From contig NZ_JACOGG010000001.1 in NCBI RefSeq assembly GCF_014284365.1, positions 1 through 64,000 on the forward strand: DNA of 64,000 nucleotides, in the 5' to 3' direction. Position numbers and translations under genes: made by a program. Below, piece by piece: positions 24,045-33,452 of this stretch. The notes below the pieces were generated by a model. It made no database searches and was not told the DNA's origin. It was given only the letters and a program-made list of their open reading frames with translations. The stretch comes from Cognatundibacterium rugosum (GTDB lineage: Bacteria > Pseudomonadota > Gammaproteobacteria > Burkholderiales > Burkholderiaceae_D). Numbering within the stretch: the stretch's first letter is position 1; each line of letters opens with the position of its first letter.

Positions 24045-26134
24045 TTTTTACCTCCATTCCCATGAAGGTAGCGTTTTAATTGCTGAGCTTCCGCACGCGA
24101 TTCAACAGTGTGACGCCGATTACGACCAAATTTTAAAATACTCTGGTCAAATGTCTGCCCCGTCACAAGCCGGTACATTTCTTCAAATTCAGCATTAACA
24201 GCAGGGCGAGATGATTTTAGCCTTAGCTGCCCATCTTTTCTGACTTGCGCAAGCTGTTCGGCTTCAATGTTAGAAATATAGAGTTGTTCGTCTCCATCAC
24301 GGATGTTCACCCTTGCAGCAACTTGTAACAGCGTCGTCCCTATCTCCACCCATAAGTAGCGTACACAAGTACTGAACATGTAACCAGATATTCTAAAACG
24401 TCCTTGAGAATGGGCTTTTTGAAGTTGAACGGAAAAAGCAGGATGATCTGTGCTGTACCGTAATTCATTAAAATATATTCCATCGTCACGAACGACTAAC
24501 TCGATGGGATCCAAATACATGCGAACGGCCTCCTCGAATGTCACCGCCAATGCATGATTGCGCCCACGTCGGTTGAAGTATTTCCAAGACTCAACAGGTG
24601 TTGGAAGCGCAACATCCGTTAACATCTTGTTGTTGAGTCTGTCCGATATGTCTGTTGAATTATTATCGATCACGACTCGGACGATTTCCTGCACCGCCAA
24701 TTGAGGAATAGTGGCTCGGGTTTCCTTATAGCTTGGCTTCCCCTCCAACTTCACCCTCTTTGGATGCTTGGTTTCAATCGATGCTTTGGATTGTCCGGCA
24801 TAGCTGGGAGCGGCCTCTTTAATTGTTGGCATGAAGGACGTAGAAGTTGGATCTGCTTTTGCAGTACTCCCCGGACCCCGGTCATTTATGAGATGTGGAG
24901 ACAGGCCAATGCTTGGCCAATCATCCAATTTCAATTCCATGCCGAACAATTTGGCAAATAGCACCTTATCGATAGCGGCGCAAAACCATGCCATACGGTA
25001 CGCAGAAGCCAACTCTGCTCCAACTGAAAAACCAATTCCGACAATCATGCCGGATACCATACAGCGAATTCTTGCTACCCAAAGAGCAGGTAAATGACTT
25101 CCCGAAAGATAACCAACTGCAACCTGCTCACAGCAATATGCATCCTGCTCTGTCCTCTCCATCAAATTACCTACGCTCTCTGCAAATCGGCCTTGAGAAT
25201 GCGTAAGTCGGTTGCGAACTCGGGTATAACCATATTTATGGATTTGCCGCTGCTCAAGTGGAAATACTTGTGCAACTCGATAAATAAACTGACCCAGCGA
25301 TGGAAATGGATGTCCGGATGGATGTACAAAGACTCGCATGCCATTTGGATTCTTTTGTACGACACAACCAAAGATCTTGGTGAGCGTTAGATGATAGATA
25401 CGACTCATATGCTGCCCTGCTCCAGCAAATCGGCGATATCCATCCAGAATTTCTTCTATCATTTTTGGATCATTCGATCCAAATCCGTAATGTTCCCCAT
25501 TAATGCGTGATGGCCTGCCAAACTTACGTTTATGAAGTAACCGATCCCAACGACCGATTTGATGTACAGCGTAATGAAGCGCCAGACGCTGCATTCCATA
25601 GCAGAGATAAGCATAAAATGCCGTGCGAAGCCTTGTCTCATGCTGTACCGGCTTACAAGAGCGGGCATGGGAATTAATTAGCCTGTCAGGGAACTCTGCC
25701 TGCAATATCTGATTAACGTTATTAACCAATGGCCAGAGATGCGCCAGTGTTTGGTCGATTCTATCCTGATGGCTACGTTTCTGATTTGGTTTCGGCAATA
25801 GATATCGCCCAAGATCTTCAACAGTTAATCCACGGAACCAAGGTGGTAATTCTTCCTGCTCATCGCGAACACTAATAAGCTCGGCTTCAATGCCATATTC
25901 AAAGCGAGAACGCGACAAAAAATGTATCAGTGGCCGATAGTGCATTGGTGCCCCTGATGTCACACTCGTTTCGTCTTTTTGCAAATTCTGCTGGCGTTTC
26001 TTATTTGTCTTACGTCGAAATTCCACCAGCATGACGCGTTCTCGTAAAGAATCACTCCGCAAAAAGTGATACACGGTATCTTTGCATAGCCCATCAAATC
26101 CTTCGGGGGCAATCAGTTGTGTGCCGATTTGCAT
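24041..26134 (-). CDS. tnsB: TnsB-type DDE transposase (Mu/retroviral integrase family)
   Basis: A 697-aa transposase that binds the end repeats, cuts the 3' ends and joins them to the target. Catalytic residues are visible as D331 (MERTEQDAYCC), D418 (LINDRGPGST) and E454 (ASIETKHPKR), the spacing of an rve-type DDE fold. An N-terminal DNA-binding region precedes it, and a Mu-type C-terminal beta-barrel region (DPIELVVRDDGIYFNELRY) follows. It starts 10 bp after tnsA. It probably recognises the AATAAAGTTGGTCGG sites at both ends of element B. Confidence 0.92.
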   Translation of the reverse strand: MQIGTQLIAPEGFDGLCKDTVYHFLRSDSLRERVMLVEFRRKTNKKRQQNLQKDETSVTSGAPMHYRPLIHFLSRSRFEYGIEAELISVRDEQEELPPWFRGLTVEDLGRYLLPKPNQKRSHQDRIDQTLAHLWPLVNNVNQILQAEFPDRLINSHARSCKPVQHETRLRTAFYAYLCYGMQRLALHYAVHQIGRWDRLLHKRKFGRPSRINGEHYGFGSNDPKMIEEILDGYRRFAGAGQHMSRIYHLTLTKIFGCVVQKNPNGMRVFVHPSGHPFPSLGQFIYRVAQVFPLEQRQIHKYGYTRVRNRLTHSQGRFAESVGNLMERTEQDAYCCEQVAVGYLSGSHLPALWVARIRCMVSGMIVGIGFSVGAELASAYRMAWFCAAIDKVLFAKLFGMELKLDDWPSIGLSPHLINDRGPGSTAKADPTSTSFMPTIKEAAPSYAGQSKASIETKHPKRVKLEGKPSYKETRATIPQLAVQEIVRVVIDNNSTDISDRLNNKMLTDVALPTPVESWKYFNRRGRNHALAVTFEEAVRMYLDPIELVVRDDGIYFNELRYSTDHPAFSVQLQKAHSQGRFRISGYMFSTCVRYLWVEIGTTLLQVAARVNIRDGDEQLYISNIEAEQLAQVRKDGQLRLKSSRPAVNAEFEEMYRLVTGQTFDQSILKFGRNRRHTVESRAEAQQLKRYLHGNGGKK

Positions 26135-26144
26135 ATCTTCTCCC

Positions 26145-27131
26145 TTAGCTTAAAGGCCGCACAAACCAAGCGGAGAAAACATCAAGAGGATCACGCCGCT
26201 GCGGCCGCAAAGGTCGATCAATAAAAATCGGCTCTTCCATCAACTCAGCTAATACATCTCTTTTCCACAAGGCACGCATAAAACATGCTTTTGCGTTGTC
26301 CAGAGTCAAATCGTGGCGATGAGTTACCGATAGCAATACATCCAGAGGCGTTCGGCCAGTCAGAATACTTGCCCGCAATCGATCACAAATTTCGGAATAT
26401 ATTCCTGAATCTGTATGCTTGGCATGATGCTGCAACAATAGGAGACTGCGAAGATTTTGGATCAGTAGCTGTGGCAAGTCACTGTCGACTATCCGGATGG
26501 TCGGGATACACGCGTCGTCGTAATATAGAGCCTCAATTGCATGTCGACCACGAACATGACTTATTTCGTCCTGCTGGTTTCTGCTTGGCCGAGACTTCAG
26601 TGATTGACGCTGAAAATCTTCCGATGCACCTTTAATCGTCCAATTAACACAATATGGTCCTTCTTTATCCAAGAGATATAACAAGAAGTCACCGATCCAG
26701 GGTACTGGAACCACAATCCGCTCCGATGTTTCTGGATGAGTCAGACGTAATAAAGGATGCAACTTGATCAGGTCCAATCGGTCGCAAACGCTGATTGTCC
26801 CCTTTACGGGCGGTAACTTCATACCACTCGCTAAAACACAACCTGCAAGCGGATGTGGCCTCGCCTCTGTCGATAAAATGCGCTGTTCTTGGAGTTCAAA
26901 TAAGTTAGGATTGAACAGAGCTAATATGAGGGCTTTTTCTTCAACTGAGGACAAAGCGTGACAATATCGACCTAAACGCTCCGACCATACTTGAGCGAAA
27001 CGGCTGCGAGAGGGAGCCTCTTCCCTAGTGGCCCGAATAGCTGGGTCATATTTTTGCCCCCATTGTGGGGGATCCTGACGGCGCAATACCTCCTTGAGGC
27101 GAGACAAACTGATATGCATGGGCTTAGCCAT
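26145..27131 (-). CDS. tnsA: TnsA-type endonuclease
   Basis: A 328-aa endonuclease that cuts the 5' ends and so makes Tn7-type movement cut-and-paste. Its restriction-enzyme-like active site is seen as SSVEEKALILALF (E64/E65), VPWIGDFLLYLLD (D148) and CVNWTIKG (K167), followed by a C-terminal TnsC-binding-like region. AAGGA lies 7 nt before the ATG. It is the first gene of the tnsABCD operon and the one nearest glmS, as in Tn7, although about 6 kb of cargo separates it from the right end. Confidence 0.88.
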   Translation of the reverse strand: MAKPMHISLSRLKEVLRRQDPPQWGQKYDPAIRATREEAPSRSRFAQVWSERLGRYCHALSSVEEKALILALFNPNLFELQEQRILSTEARPHPLAGCVLASGMKLPPVKGTISVCDRLDLIKLHPLLRLTHPETSERIVVPVPWIGDFLLYLLDKEGPYCVNWTIKGASEDFQRQSLKSRPSRNQQDEISHVRGRHAIEALYYDDACIPTIRIVDSDLPQLLIQNLRSLLLLQHHAKHTDSGIYSEICDRLRASILTGRTPLDVLLSVTHRHDLTLDNAKACFMRALWKRDVLAELMEEPIFIDRPLRPQRRDPLDVFSAWFVRPLS

Positions 27132-27181
27132 GAGAATTCCTTTCTTGTCATAGAAACTGACATTTGAAATCTAAAAATGAA

Positions 27182-27249
27182 AGGAAGCCCTTGACGCGCC
27201 ACGATTGGACGAGTACATTTAAAAAGTAGATAAAATCTGAGGGCTTCCT
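27182..27249. promoter_or_regulatory. Inverted repeat in the tns leader region
   Basis: AGGAAGCCCT (27182-27191) and AGGGCTTCCT (27240-27249) are exact 10-bp inverted repeats 48 bp apart, upstream of tnsA. They may be an operator for the tns operon, possibly bound by the small helix-turn-helix protein encoded just upstream, or may pair in the transcript. Confidence 0.4.
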
Positions 27250-27291
27250 CGGTACAAACGCCACAGGGTTGCCGCCCTATGGCGTTTTTTG
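27220..27291 (+). ncRNA. Candidate small RNA antisense to the tns leader
   Basis: On the plus strand TTGACG (27191-27196), a 17-bp spacer and TACATT (27214-27219) resemble a sigma-70 promoter. About 35 bp later a GC-rich hairpin (arms AAACGCCA and TGGCGTTT with a nested GGG/CCC stem) ends in six T residues at 27285-27290. Together they predict an RNA of about 65 nt and no protein, opposite to the tnsA leader. The terminator is convincing; the RNA is inferred. Confidence 0.35.
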
Positions 27292-27379
27292 TTTTAGCGA
27301 CTCACATTGCATTCTCCTTGTTGTATCGTGCAGCACTAAACGTATTAAGCGTCATCGGCTAAATTGGTCTCAATTAAAA

Positions 27380-27655
27380 TTATCTATTTCCAATAGCAAT
27401 GGTTCGCTTCTGACTTAACCAAATTGCGACATCCCGCGCCAGCGCAAAGCTACCTCTACGGTGTTCAATTTTGAAGATAGGAACAGGAACCGCGCCCCGT
27501 GCAAGCGCTTGCTGAAATGATGCTGCTGATGGATAGCCTAGCTCTTTTATCAGTGCTCTCGAACTCAAAACAGCCCCATATCTTTCGGACAAGCATTCCA
27601 ATAGTTCTTCCGCCACACACTGCGCTTTATGCGACTCAATTTTCTGGTTATCCAT
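27380..27655 (-). CDS. Small DNA-binding (helix-turn-helix) protein, probable tns regulator
   Basis: A 91-aa protein. The centre (AVLSSRALIKELGYPSAASFQQALARGAVPVPIFKIE) reads as a winged or excisionase-like helix-turn-helix with a substrate-contact loop, followed by FALARDVAIWLSQ. Such small proteins upstream of transposition genes often regulate them. It is in the same direction as tnsA, separated from it by the inverted repeat and the candidate small RNA, and divergent from the next gene across a 120-bp AT-rich spacer. Specific family not identified. Confidence 0.55.
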   Translation of the reverse strand: MDNQKIESHKAQCVAEELLECLSERYGAVLSSRALIKELGYPSAASFQQALARGAVPVPIFKIEHRRGSFALARDVAIWLSQKRTIAIGNR

Positions 27656-27775
27656 GTCACGCTCCGTAAGGTTCCCTTCCTAATGGTATGGCTTTGCTTT
27701 TTATTTGCCTAGTGAGACGTTTTTTGGTTAAACCATCAATTAAAATTAAAGTAACTTCTTGATTTATAAGGGGAA

Positions 27776-28582
27776 ATGGTGAATAAAAAAACTTTCGCAT
27801 CGTCGGATGAGAAATTTCGCAACGTGCCCTTGAACAAAGTTCCCGGCATGCTTGCAACAATTTCCTGGTTCCACTCGCTGAAAATGAGCTTGAATGTTGA
27901 GACCATTGGCGATGTTCAGCGCTTAATAGAACCTGTCGGCGACAGGGGGGCTTTGGGTGTTCGCCGCCGGTGGGGTGACTATAAAAATGGTTACCATAAA
28001 CCTGTAGCGGCGGTCGTGCGTTTGGCAGAGGAGAAAGTCCCGGGGTCGGAGGCGATTCTTAATTGCCAGCTGTGGCGTGCCCTACGATTAGACAATTCAG
28101 CTATTGCAATTGCAAAAGATCTGCTAGGAAGTACGGACAAGTTTGGCGATGAACTTTTGCAAAGAATGACGCAGTCCCCACAAACTATTTATGATCCGCG
28201 CTGGCTGAGAAAACGTCGAAAAGCTATGGTTGCCCACGGAAGTTTGGAAGGCCTAACAGTCTTGATTGTTTGCATTCGTCTCGCAAAAGCCACTAGGCAA
28301 GCATATAGTTTTTATCTTTCTGCCACCGAATGTCTAAAAACACTAGGATTTTGGTTTTATGTGAACGGCATAGCTAGGGTACTGGGGGAGTATTTTGAGC
28401 AGGCACTTTTGCCCATGACCGGGATGCCTGATTGCGGCAGTTTTTATTCAGGTAGCTATTTAACTACTATTAAATCTATGGCACAGCACGTGCTTCTTAT
28501 GCAAGAAGGTTTAGGCCGAGAGCTTTCTGAAGACGAAATTGTTTCGGAAATAATTCGATTAATGGAACTCAACAGCGCTTGA
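27776..28582 (+). CDS. Unknown protein next to the transposition genes
   Basis: A 268-aa soluble protein with AAGGGG 2 nt before the ATG. It contains RGALGVRRRWGDYKNGYHKP near residue 60, a DPRWLRKRRKAM basic patch and a largely helical C-terminal half with no clear transmembrane helix. No family is recognised. Its place beside the tns operon, divergent from the small HTH gene, suggests either a transposon accessory factor or a cargo gene. Base composition is lower in GC than the downstream SIR2-HerA genes. Confidence 0.5.
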   Translation: MVNKKTFASSDEKFRNVPLNKVPGMLATISWFHSLKMSLNVETIGDVQRLIEPVGDRGALGVRRRWGDYKNGYHKPVAAVVRLAEEKVPGSEAILNCQLWRALRLDNSAIAIAKDLLGSTDKFGDELLQRMTQSPQTIYDPRWLRKRRKAMVAHGSLEGLTVLIVCIRLAKATRQAYSFYLSATECLKTLGFWFYVNGIARVLGEYFEQALLPMTGMPDCGSFYSGSYLTTIKSMAQHVLLMQEGLGRELSEDEIVSEIIRLMELNSA

Positions 28583-28721
28583 AATAACGATAATTCTTGT
28601 TCCTTTGGCAGCCTCACCCGCCACTTGTACTTTATTGCTATTTACAAAATATCTTCTTGCTAATGGTTTGAATATCCAAATATCATTGCTAGGTATACAT
28701 ATCATCCAAAGAAATCACAGC

Positions 28722-29753
28722 ATGCAGCCATCCAAACCAACTTGGGAGTTATTCGAAAATCTTGTAAGTCGCATTTTGGAGGCCGCCAACTTCCAGATCG
28801 AAGTCAACCCATCCAGAGGAGACAAAGGCTTCGATTTGTTTGGCATCTTTGGAAATGAGAAGTGGGCTGTAGAGGTTAAGTACTACCGTACGGTACGTGC
28901 ACAACCTACTCTCATCGAAGCTGCGGCAACACGACTCGCATATAACGGGACGGTAGCCCAAGCGCAAAAATGCATGCTAGTGGTTTCCTGCGTCTTGCCC
29001 CCCGAACTGCGTGAAATGCTGGAGCAGAAGTTCAATGTCACTTTTGTCGACCGAGTTGACCTTCGGAATTGGGCCGCAACATCCTCCGGACTATCGGAGG
29101 AACTTGATGCACTGATTGAGGTTGACCAGAGCGATTCTCATCCAGCTGGCACTAGGCGCGAGGATCCTCGGCAAAGAAGTAAGCCACTTGGGGAGTCCCT
29201 GCCAACCATCCCCGAAGACAATAGGGGAACAGCGCTTTGCCAAGAACTCAAGACTATTAAGCGAGGAAAGGAAGCGTGGTCGGAGTATGAGCGTGTTTGT
29301 GAAAAGATCCTCAAATACCTGTTTCCAAACGATCTCCATGGATGGCATTCCCAAAAGCGGACTGATGATGATCTGAACCGATTTGACTTCATCTGTCGTG
29401 TCAGACCTACCACTGAGTTCTGGAAGTTCGTAATCGACCATCTTGACAGTCGCTACGTTCTTTTTGAATTCAAAAACTACTCGGGGAAGATCAAGCAAGG
29501 GCAGATTCTCACGACGGAAAAGTATCTTCTCGAACGCGGACTTCGGCGAGTGGCCATCATTTTGACTAGAGCAGGAGCTGAGCCGCACGCGATTACGATG
29601 ACTCAGGGTGCTATGCGTGAGCATGGCAAGCTGATGCTCATCGTCAATGACGAGAAGCTTTGCGAGATGCTGCACATGAAGGAACGCGGGGAGGATCCCA
29701 CCGATTGTCTGTTTGAGCTTGCCGACAATTTCCTACTGTCGCTCCCTCGGTGA
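28722..29753 (+). CDS. Tandem double restriction-endonuclease-fold protein
   Basis: A 343-aa protein with two PD-(D/E)XK nuclease motifs. The N-terminal Mrr-like domain has RGDKGFDLFG (D38) followed by WAVEVKYYR (E51, K53). The C-terminal domain has DLNRFDFICRV (D222) followed by YVLFEFKNYSG (E249, K251). A polar linker (about 130-175) joins them. The ATG at 28722 is preferred because upstream codons are not protein-like. It is followed 60 bp later by the SIR2 and HerA genes in the same direction, so it is probably an extra nuclease component of that system. Confidence 0.7.
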   Translation: MQPSKPTWELFENLVSRILEAANFQIEVNPSRGDKGFDLFGIFGNEKWAVEVKYYRTVRAQPTLIEAAATRLAYNGTVAQAQKCMLVVSCVLPPELREMLEQKFNVTFVDRVDLRNWAATSSGLSEELDALIEVDQSDSHPAGTRREDPRQRSKPLGESLPTIPEDNRGTALCQELKTIKRGKEAWSEYERVCEKILKYLFPNDLHGWHSQKRTDDDLNRFDFICRVRPTTEFWKFVIDHLDSRYVLFEFKNYSGKIKQGQILTTEKYLLERGLRRVAIILTRAGAEPHAITMTQGAMREHGKLMLIVNDEKLCEMLHMKERGEDPTDCLFELADNFLLSLPR

Positions 29754-29813
29754 GTTCTAGCATTTCCGGCGAGAGGGAGCAGGCAGTGATCAAAATATCT
29801 ATAGGAGTGTGAA

Positions 29814-31190
29814 ATGAGTGAAAGAAAAGAACCACTCAATTTCCTCAAGGTTCGTGATGACCACGTACCGCTGCAGTTCAAGTATGACGACAATAACTTC
29901 AAGCTGCTTTCAGGCACAGAAGCCTCTTGGTTGAGTTCTGAAGAGTTCGGACACAAGGAGCTACGCCGCCGTATCGAGCCCTGGCTGACGTCACTGTTCC
30001 AGTCCGAGCACCTATCGCTGCTAGCTGGCTCGGGCCTGACACACGCGGTGCATTATCTGGCTGCCGGAAAAGGCGCTACTGGCATGGGCAACTTGACGTT
30101 GAGCCAATATCAAGATGAAATAAATCAGGCTGCCGAAAAAGCTTCTGAAGCAGCTGGACGTAAGAAGGGCAACTTAGAAGATCAACTTCGAGTCGCTAAC
30201 GAATTGCTGCGAGGGCTTGAAATTCTGCAGAAGGACAATGAGGCCGAAGCCTTGCGCAAGGAACTTCAGACTGGCATGCACGCCTTCGCCCAATCGATCC
30301 TAGCGAGCGAAGCCGGCATTGCCTCCGCAGACCTCGAGCAGCGTGAGCAGGCCTTCAACACCCTCGTCACCTTCCTGATGAGCTTCGCTAGCCGGACCGG
30401 GATGCGAGACCGGCTAAACATCTTCACCACTAACTACGACCGATTAATCGAGGCAGGGGCCGAGTTAGCCGGACTACATCTCCTAGACCGTTTCTTAGGC
30501 AAGCTGATGCCAATCTTTCGCTCATCGCGCGTAGATCTGGACATGCACTACAACCCACCTGGCATCCGTGGCGAGCCGCGCTACTTAGAGGGTGTGGCCC
30601 GCTACACCAAGCTGCACGGTTCTGTAGACTGGGTACAAACCAACAAAGACATCCGGCATATCGGTTTGCCGTTTGGTGCCGCGAGCGTTGAGCCATATCT
30701 GCACGCGCCCGGCCTGAGTGGGGCAACAGCGCATGAACTGATGATCTACCCCAATGCCGCTAAGGACAGAGAGACCGCTGATTATCCCTACGTTGAGCTG
30801 TTCCGCGATCTTGCGGCGGCGGTGTGCCGCCCGAACAGCACGTTAGTGACCTATGGTTATAGCTTTGGCGATGAACACATCAATCGCGTCATGCGCGATA
30901 TGCTCACCATCCCATCGACGCATCTTGTAGCAATTTCTTATGACGACCCATTAGGTCGAATCATGCAGACCTACCAAGAGCTAGGACGGCCCTCCCAGAT
31001 AAGCCTATTGATCGGCCCCGCATTAGCGGACTTGACCATCCTGACCGAGCAATACCTGCCCAAACCCGCTGTCGACAAGACCACCTTCCGCATGAGCGAA
31101 CTGCTCAAGCAGCGCATGGGGACAGAGACACAATCTGCCGAAGGTGCAGGACCGGAAGCAGATACCTCCGACAGGAGTAAACCTGCATGA
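29814..31190 (+). CDS. SIR2-domain NADase of a SIR2-HerA defence system
   Basis: A 458-aa SIR2-family protein. NAD-binding and catalytic motifs are visible: LLAGSGLTHAV (residues 69-79), IFTTNYDRL (about 203-211), YTKLHGSVDW (H268) and VTYGYSFGDEH. Defence SIR2 proteins deplete NAD on infection, and SIR2-HerA pairs are known anti-phage systems in which the proteins form a large complex. A helical insertion rich in Gln, Glu and Ala (about 100-160) interrupts the fold. The stop overlaps the HerA start (ATGA), so the two are co-translated. The gene is more GC-rich than its left neighbours. Confidence 0.88.
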   Translation: MSERKEPLNFLKVRDDHVPLQFKYDDNNFKLLSGTEASWLSSEEFGHKELRRRIEPWLTSLFQSEHLSLLAGSGLTHAVHYLAAGKGATGMGNLTLSQYQDEINQAAEKASEAAGRKKGNLEDQLRVANELLRGLEILQKDNEAEALRKELQTGMHAFAQSILASEAGIASADLEQREQAFNTLVTFLMSFASRTGMRDRLNIFTTNYDRLIEAGAELAGLHLLDRFLGKLMPIFRSSRVDLDMHYNPPGIRGEPRYLEGVARYTKLHGSVDWVQTNKDIRHIGLPFGAASVEPYLHAPGLSGATAHELMIYPNAAKDRETADYPYVELFRDLAAAVCRPNSTLVTYGYSFGDEHINRVMRDMLTIPSTHLVAISYDDPLGRIMQTYQELGRPSQISLLIGPALADLTILTEQYLPKPAVDKTTFRMSELLKQRMGTETQSAEGAGPEADTSDRSKPA

Positions 31191-33271
31191 GCATGTCCCC
31201 CCTAGCCTATGCCGACTCATTGCGCATCGGCACCATCGACTTCGTCTCACCAGACGAAATCAAGGTGCTGCTCGACATCGAAGCGCCCGATGGCGTGGCA
31301 CTCAATACTGGCACACCGCGGCCTTTCCCTCGCATCAACGGCTATGTGCTGATTCCAAGTGACGACGGACATTTGGTTGCTCAGGTCGAGTGGATCACCA
31401 TCGAGCGTTCGCAGTACCCCAAGCGCAAGGGTATGCAGGACTTCGGTCTGGTAGATTTGCCCTATCCCTTGCGCAAGATGAGCCTCAACCCGCTGGGGGT
31501 GCTGGCTTACGAGAGCAAGGACCCAAATGGCCATGACAGCTATCGCTTCCGGCGCGGTGTAGAAAGCTACCCAACTGTTGGCGATTCGGTGTTGCTGCCG
31601 ACACAAAACCAGCTCCGTGCCATCGTAGAGTCTGGAGACAACCGGCATGTACCGATCGGCACCAGCCCACTGGCTGCCAACGCCGAGGTTAAGATCGATC
31701 CAGACCGTCTGTTCGGCCGCCATCTGGCGGTGCTGGGCAATACCGGCAGCGGCAAGTCCTGCTCAGTTGCAGGCTTGATCCGTTGGTCAATGGACGAGGC
31801 TCGCCAGGCCCGTAACGGCGCGGACCCCAACGCCCGCTTCATTGTGCTCGACCCCAATGGCGAGTACGCAAACACCTTTCGCGACATGAGCAAGGTGCGG
31901 GTGTTTGCAGTTGAACCCAGCGACGGTATCGAGCAACTCCAGATCCCGCTATGGTTCTGGAACAGTGCCGAGTGGGCGGCCTTTACTCAGGCCAGCGCAA
32001 AGACCCAGCGGCCGACCTTGGTGCAGGCGCTACGATCAGTTCGCGACGGCGTGTTTGGCGCGACGGTAACGCCTAGCCATGAGATGCGCCGCTATCTGCG
32101 CACCCTGGTCAGCATCCTGCAACTAGAGCGCAACGCCGGTAGTCCATGGGGTAAGTTCCCCCAGCCCAAAGCCTTCTTTGAAAAGCTGAAGAAGTGGCAG
32201 GAAGGTCTGGCGAACCAGGACTCCTTCTCAGACAACGAAAAAGCAGCACTCGGTGCTACCCGAGACAAGATCACAGGTTTGATCAATGCTCGCCTCGGTC
32301 AATACCCAACCTACGAGTTCACGCGCGGCGACGTTGACGAACTACTGTCGCTGATCCAGTCAGCGCACGCTACGTTCGGCGGCAGCGATACAGACATCTT
32401 GCCCATCGACGCAGACGTGCCGCGCCCATTCACCGGCGACCAGCTTCTCCGCAGCGTCGAGGCCACCGCCGAACTACTCGGTGTCTCCGAGTACGTCGAG
32501 ACCATGCAGATGCGCATTCGCACCCTGCTGTCGGACAGCCGCATGAAGATCGTTTCGGGCACCACCCCAGACCTCACACTGGACGACTGGTTGCGCAACT
32601 ACATCGGCGACAGCGAAGCATCGAACGGTTCGGTCACCGTCATTGACCTCTCGCTGGTGCCTGCCGAAGTAGTGCACATCATTACTGCCGTGATCGCCCG
32701 CATGACCCTGGAAGCGCTACAACGCTATCGCAAGCTGCACCATGGTAAGACCTTGCCCACCGTACTAGTGATGGAAGAGGCGCACACCTTTATCAAGCGC
32801 TACCACGACGACGCGGAGAACCAGAACTCGGCCGCCATCTGTTGCCAAGTGTTCGAAAAGATCGCCCGCGAGGGTCGCAAGTTTGGGCTAGGCCTCGTGC
32901 TGTCCTCGCAGCGCCCCAGCGAGTTATCGCCCACGGTGCTGTCCCAGTGCAACAGCTACCTGCTGCACCGCATCAGCAATGACCGGGACCAGGAACTGGT
33001 GCACAAGTTGGTGCCCGACAACCTGCGCGGCTTGCTGCGCGATTTGCCCTCACTGCCTTCCCGCCACGCCATCCTGCTCGGTTGGGCGTCTGAGCTGCCG
33101 GTATTGGTGCAGATGAACGCGCTGCCTGAGCAGCACCGTCCGAAATCGGACGATCCGGACTTCTGGGCAGTGTGGTCAGGCCAGGACGGCAAAGGCCAGA
33201 CCGTCGAGCGTCCAGTGAACTGGAAGTCGATTGCGGATGATTGGCAGCAGATCAATACGCCAGATTTGTAG
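31187..33271 (+). CDS. HerA-type ATPase (FtsK-HerA translocase) of a SIR2-HerA defence system
   Basis: A 694-aa HerA-like hexameric ATPase. The N-terminal HAS-barrel-type region is followed by Walker A LGNTGSGKSCS (about 183-193), the IVLDPNGEY motif, Walker B TVLVMEEAHTFI and a sensor region LGLVLSSQRPSEL. It overlaps the SIR2 gene by 4 bp, the arrangement of known SIR2-HerA operons, in which HerA stimulates or organises the SIR2 NADase and may translocate DNA. It is the last cargo gene before the right end of element B. Confidence 0.9.
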   Translation: MSMSPLAYADSLRIGTIDFVSPDEIKVLLDIEAPDGVALNTGTPRPFPRINGYVLIPSDDGHLVAQVEWITIERSQYPKRKGMQDFGLVDLPYPLRKMSLNPLGVLAYESKDPNGHDSYRFRRGVESYPTVGDSVLLPTQNQLRAIVESGDNRHVPIGTSPLAANAEVKIDPDRLFGRHLAVLGNTGSGKSCSVAGLIRWSMDEARQARNGADPNARFIVLDPNGEYANTFRDMSKVRVFAVEPSDGIEQLQIPLWFWNSAEWAAFTQASAKTQRPTLVQALRSVRDGVFGATVTPSHEMRRYLRTLVSILQLERNAGSPWGKFPQPKAFFEKLKKWQEGLANQDSFSDNEKAALGATRDKITGLINARLGQYPTYEFTRGDVDELLSLIQSAHATFGGSDTDILPIDADVPRPFTGDQLLRSVEATAELLGVSEYVETMQMRIRTLLSDSRMKIVSGTTPDLTLDDWLRNYIGDSEASNGSVTVIDLSLVPAEVVHIITAVIARMTLEALQRYRKLHHGKTLPTVLVMEEAHTFIKRYHDDAENQNSAAICCQVFEKIAREGRKFGLGLVLSSQRPSELSPTVLSQCNSYLLHRISNDRDQELVHKLVPDNLRGLLRDLPSLPSRHAILLGWASELPVLVQMNALPEQHRPKSDDPDFWAVWSGQDGKGQTVERPVNWKSIADDWQQINTPDL

Positions 33272-33415
33272 AACTTGGAGGAATAACTTTGAACGACAGT
33301 TACAGGTACTGCAACTGTCGCTCTCCTAGTGCAGCATAAGGCCTGCTTTGGCCAAAAAGCATTCACCTCACATGAACTTACCTCCTGATCCTCGGCATAC
33401 AAACAACCTTAAAAA

Positions 33416-33446
33416 GCAGAAGAGGCCAACGGCCCCTTCTCTTCGC
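33416..33446 (+). terminator. Possible terminator hairpin after the HerA gene
   Basis: AGAAGAGGCC-AAC-GGCCCCTTCT forms a compact GC-rich stem-loop just inside the right end. The following CTTCGC is not a clean U-tract, so termination efficiency is uncertain. A second inverted repeat, GACAGTT/AACTGTC, lies at about 33295-33319. Confidence 0.35.
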
Positions 33447-33452
33447 TCAGAT

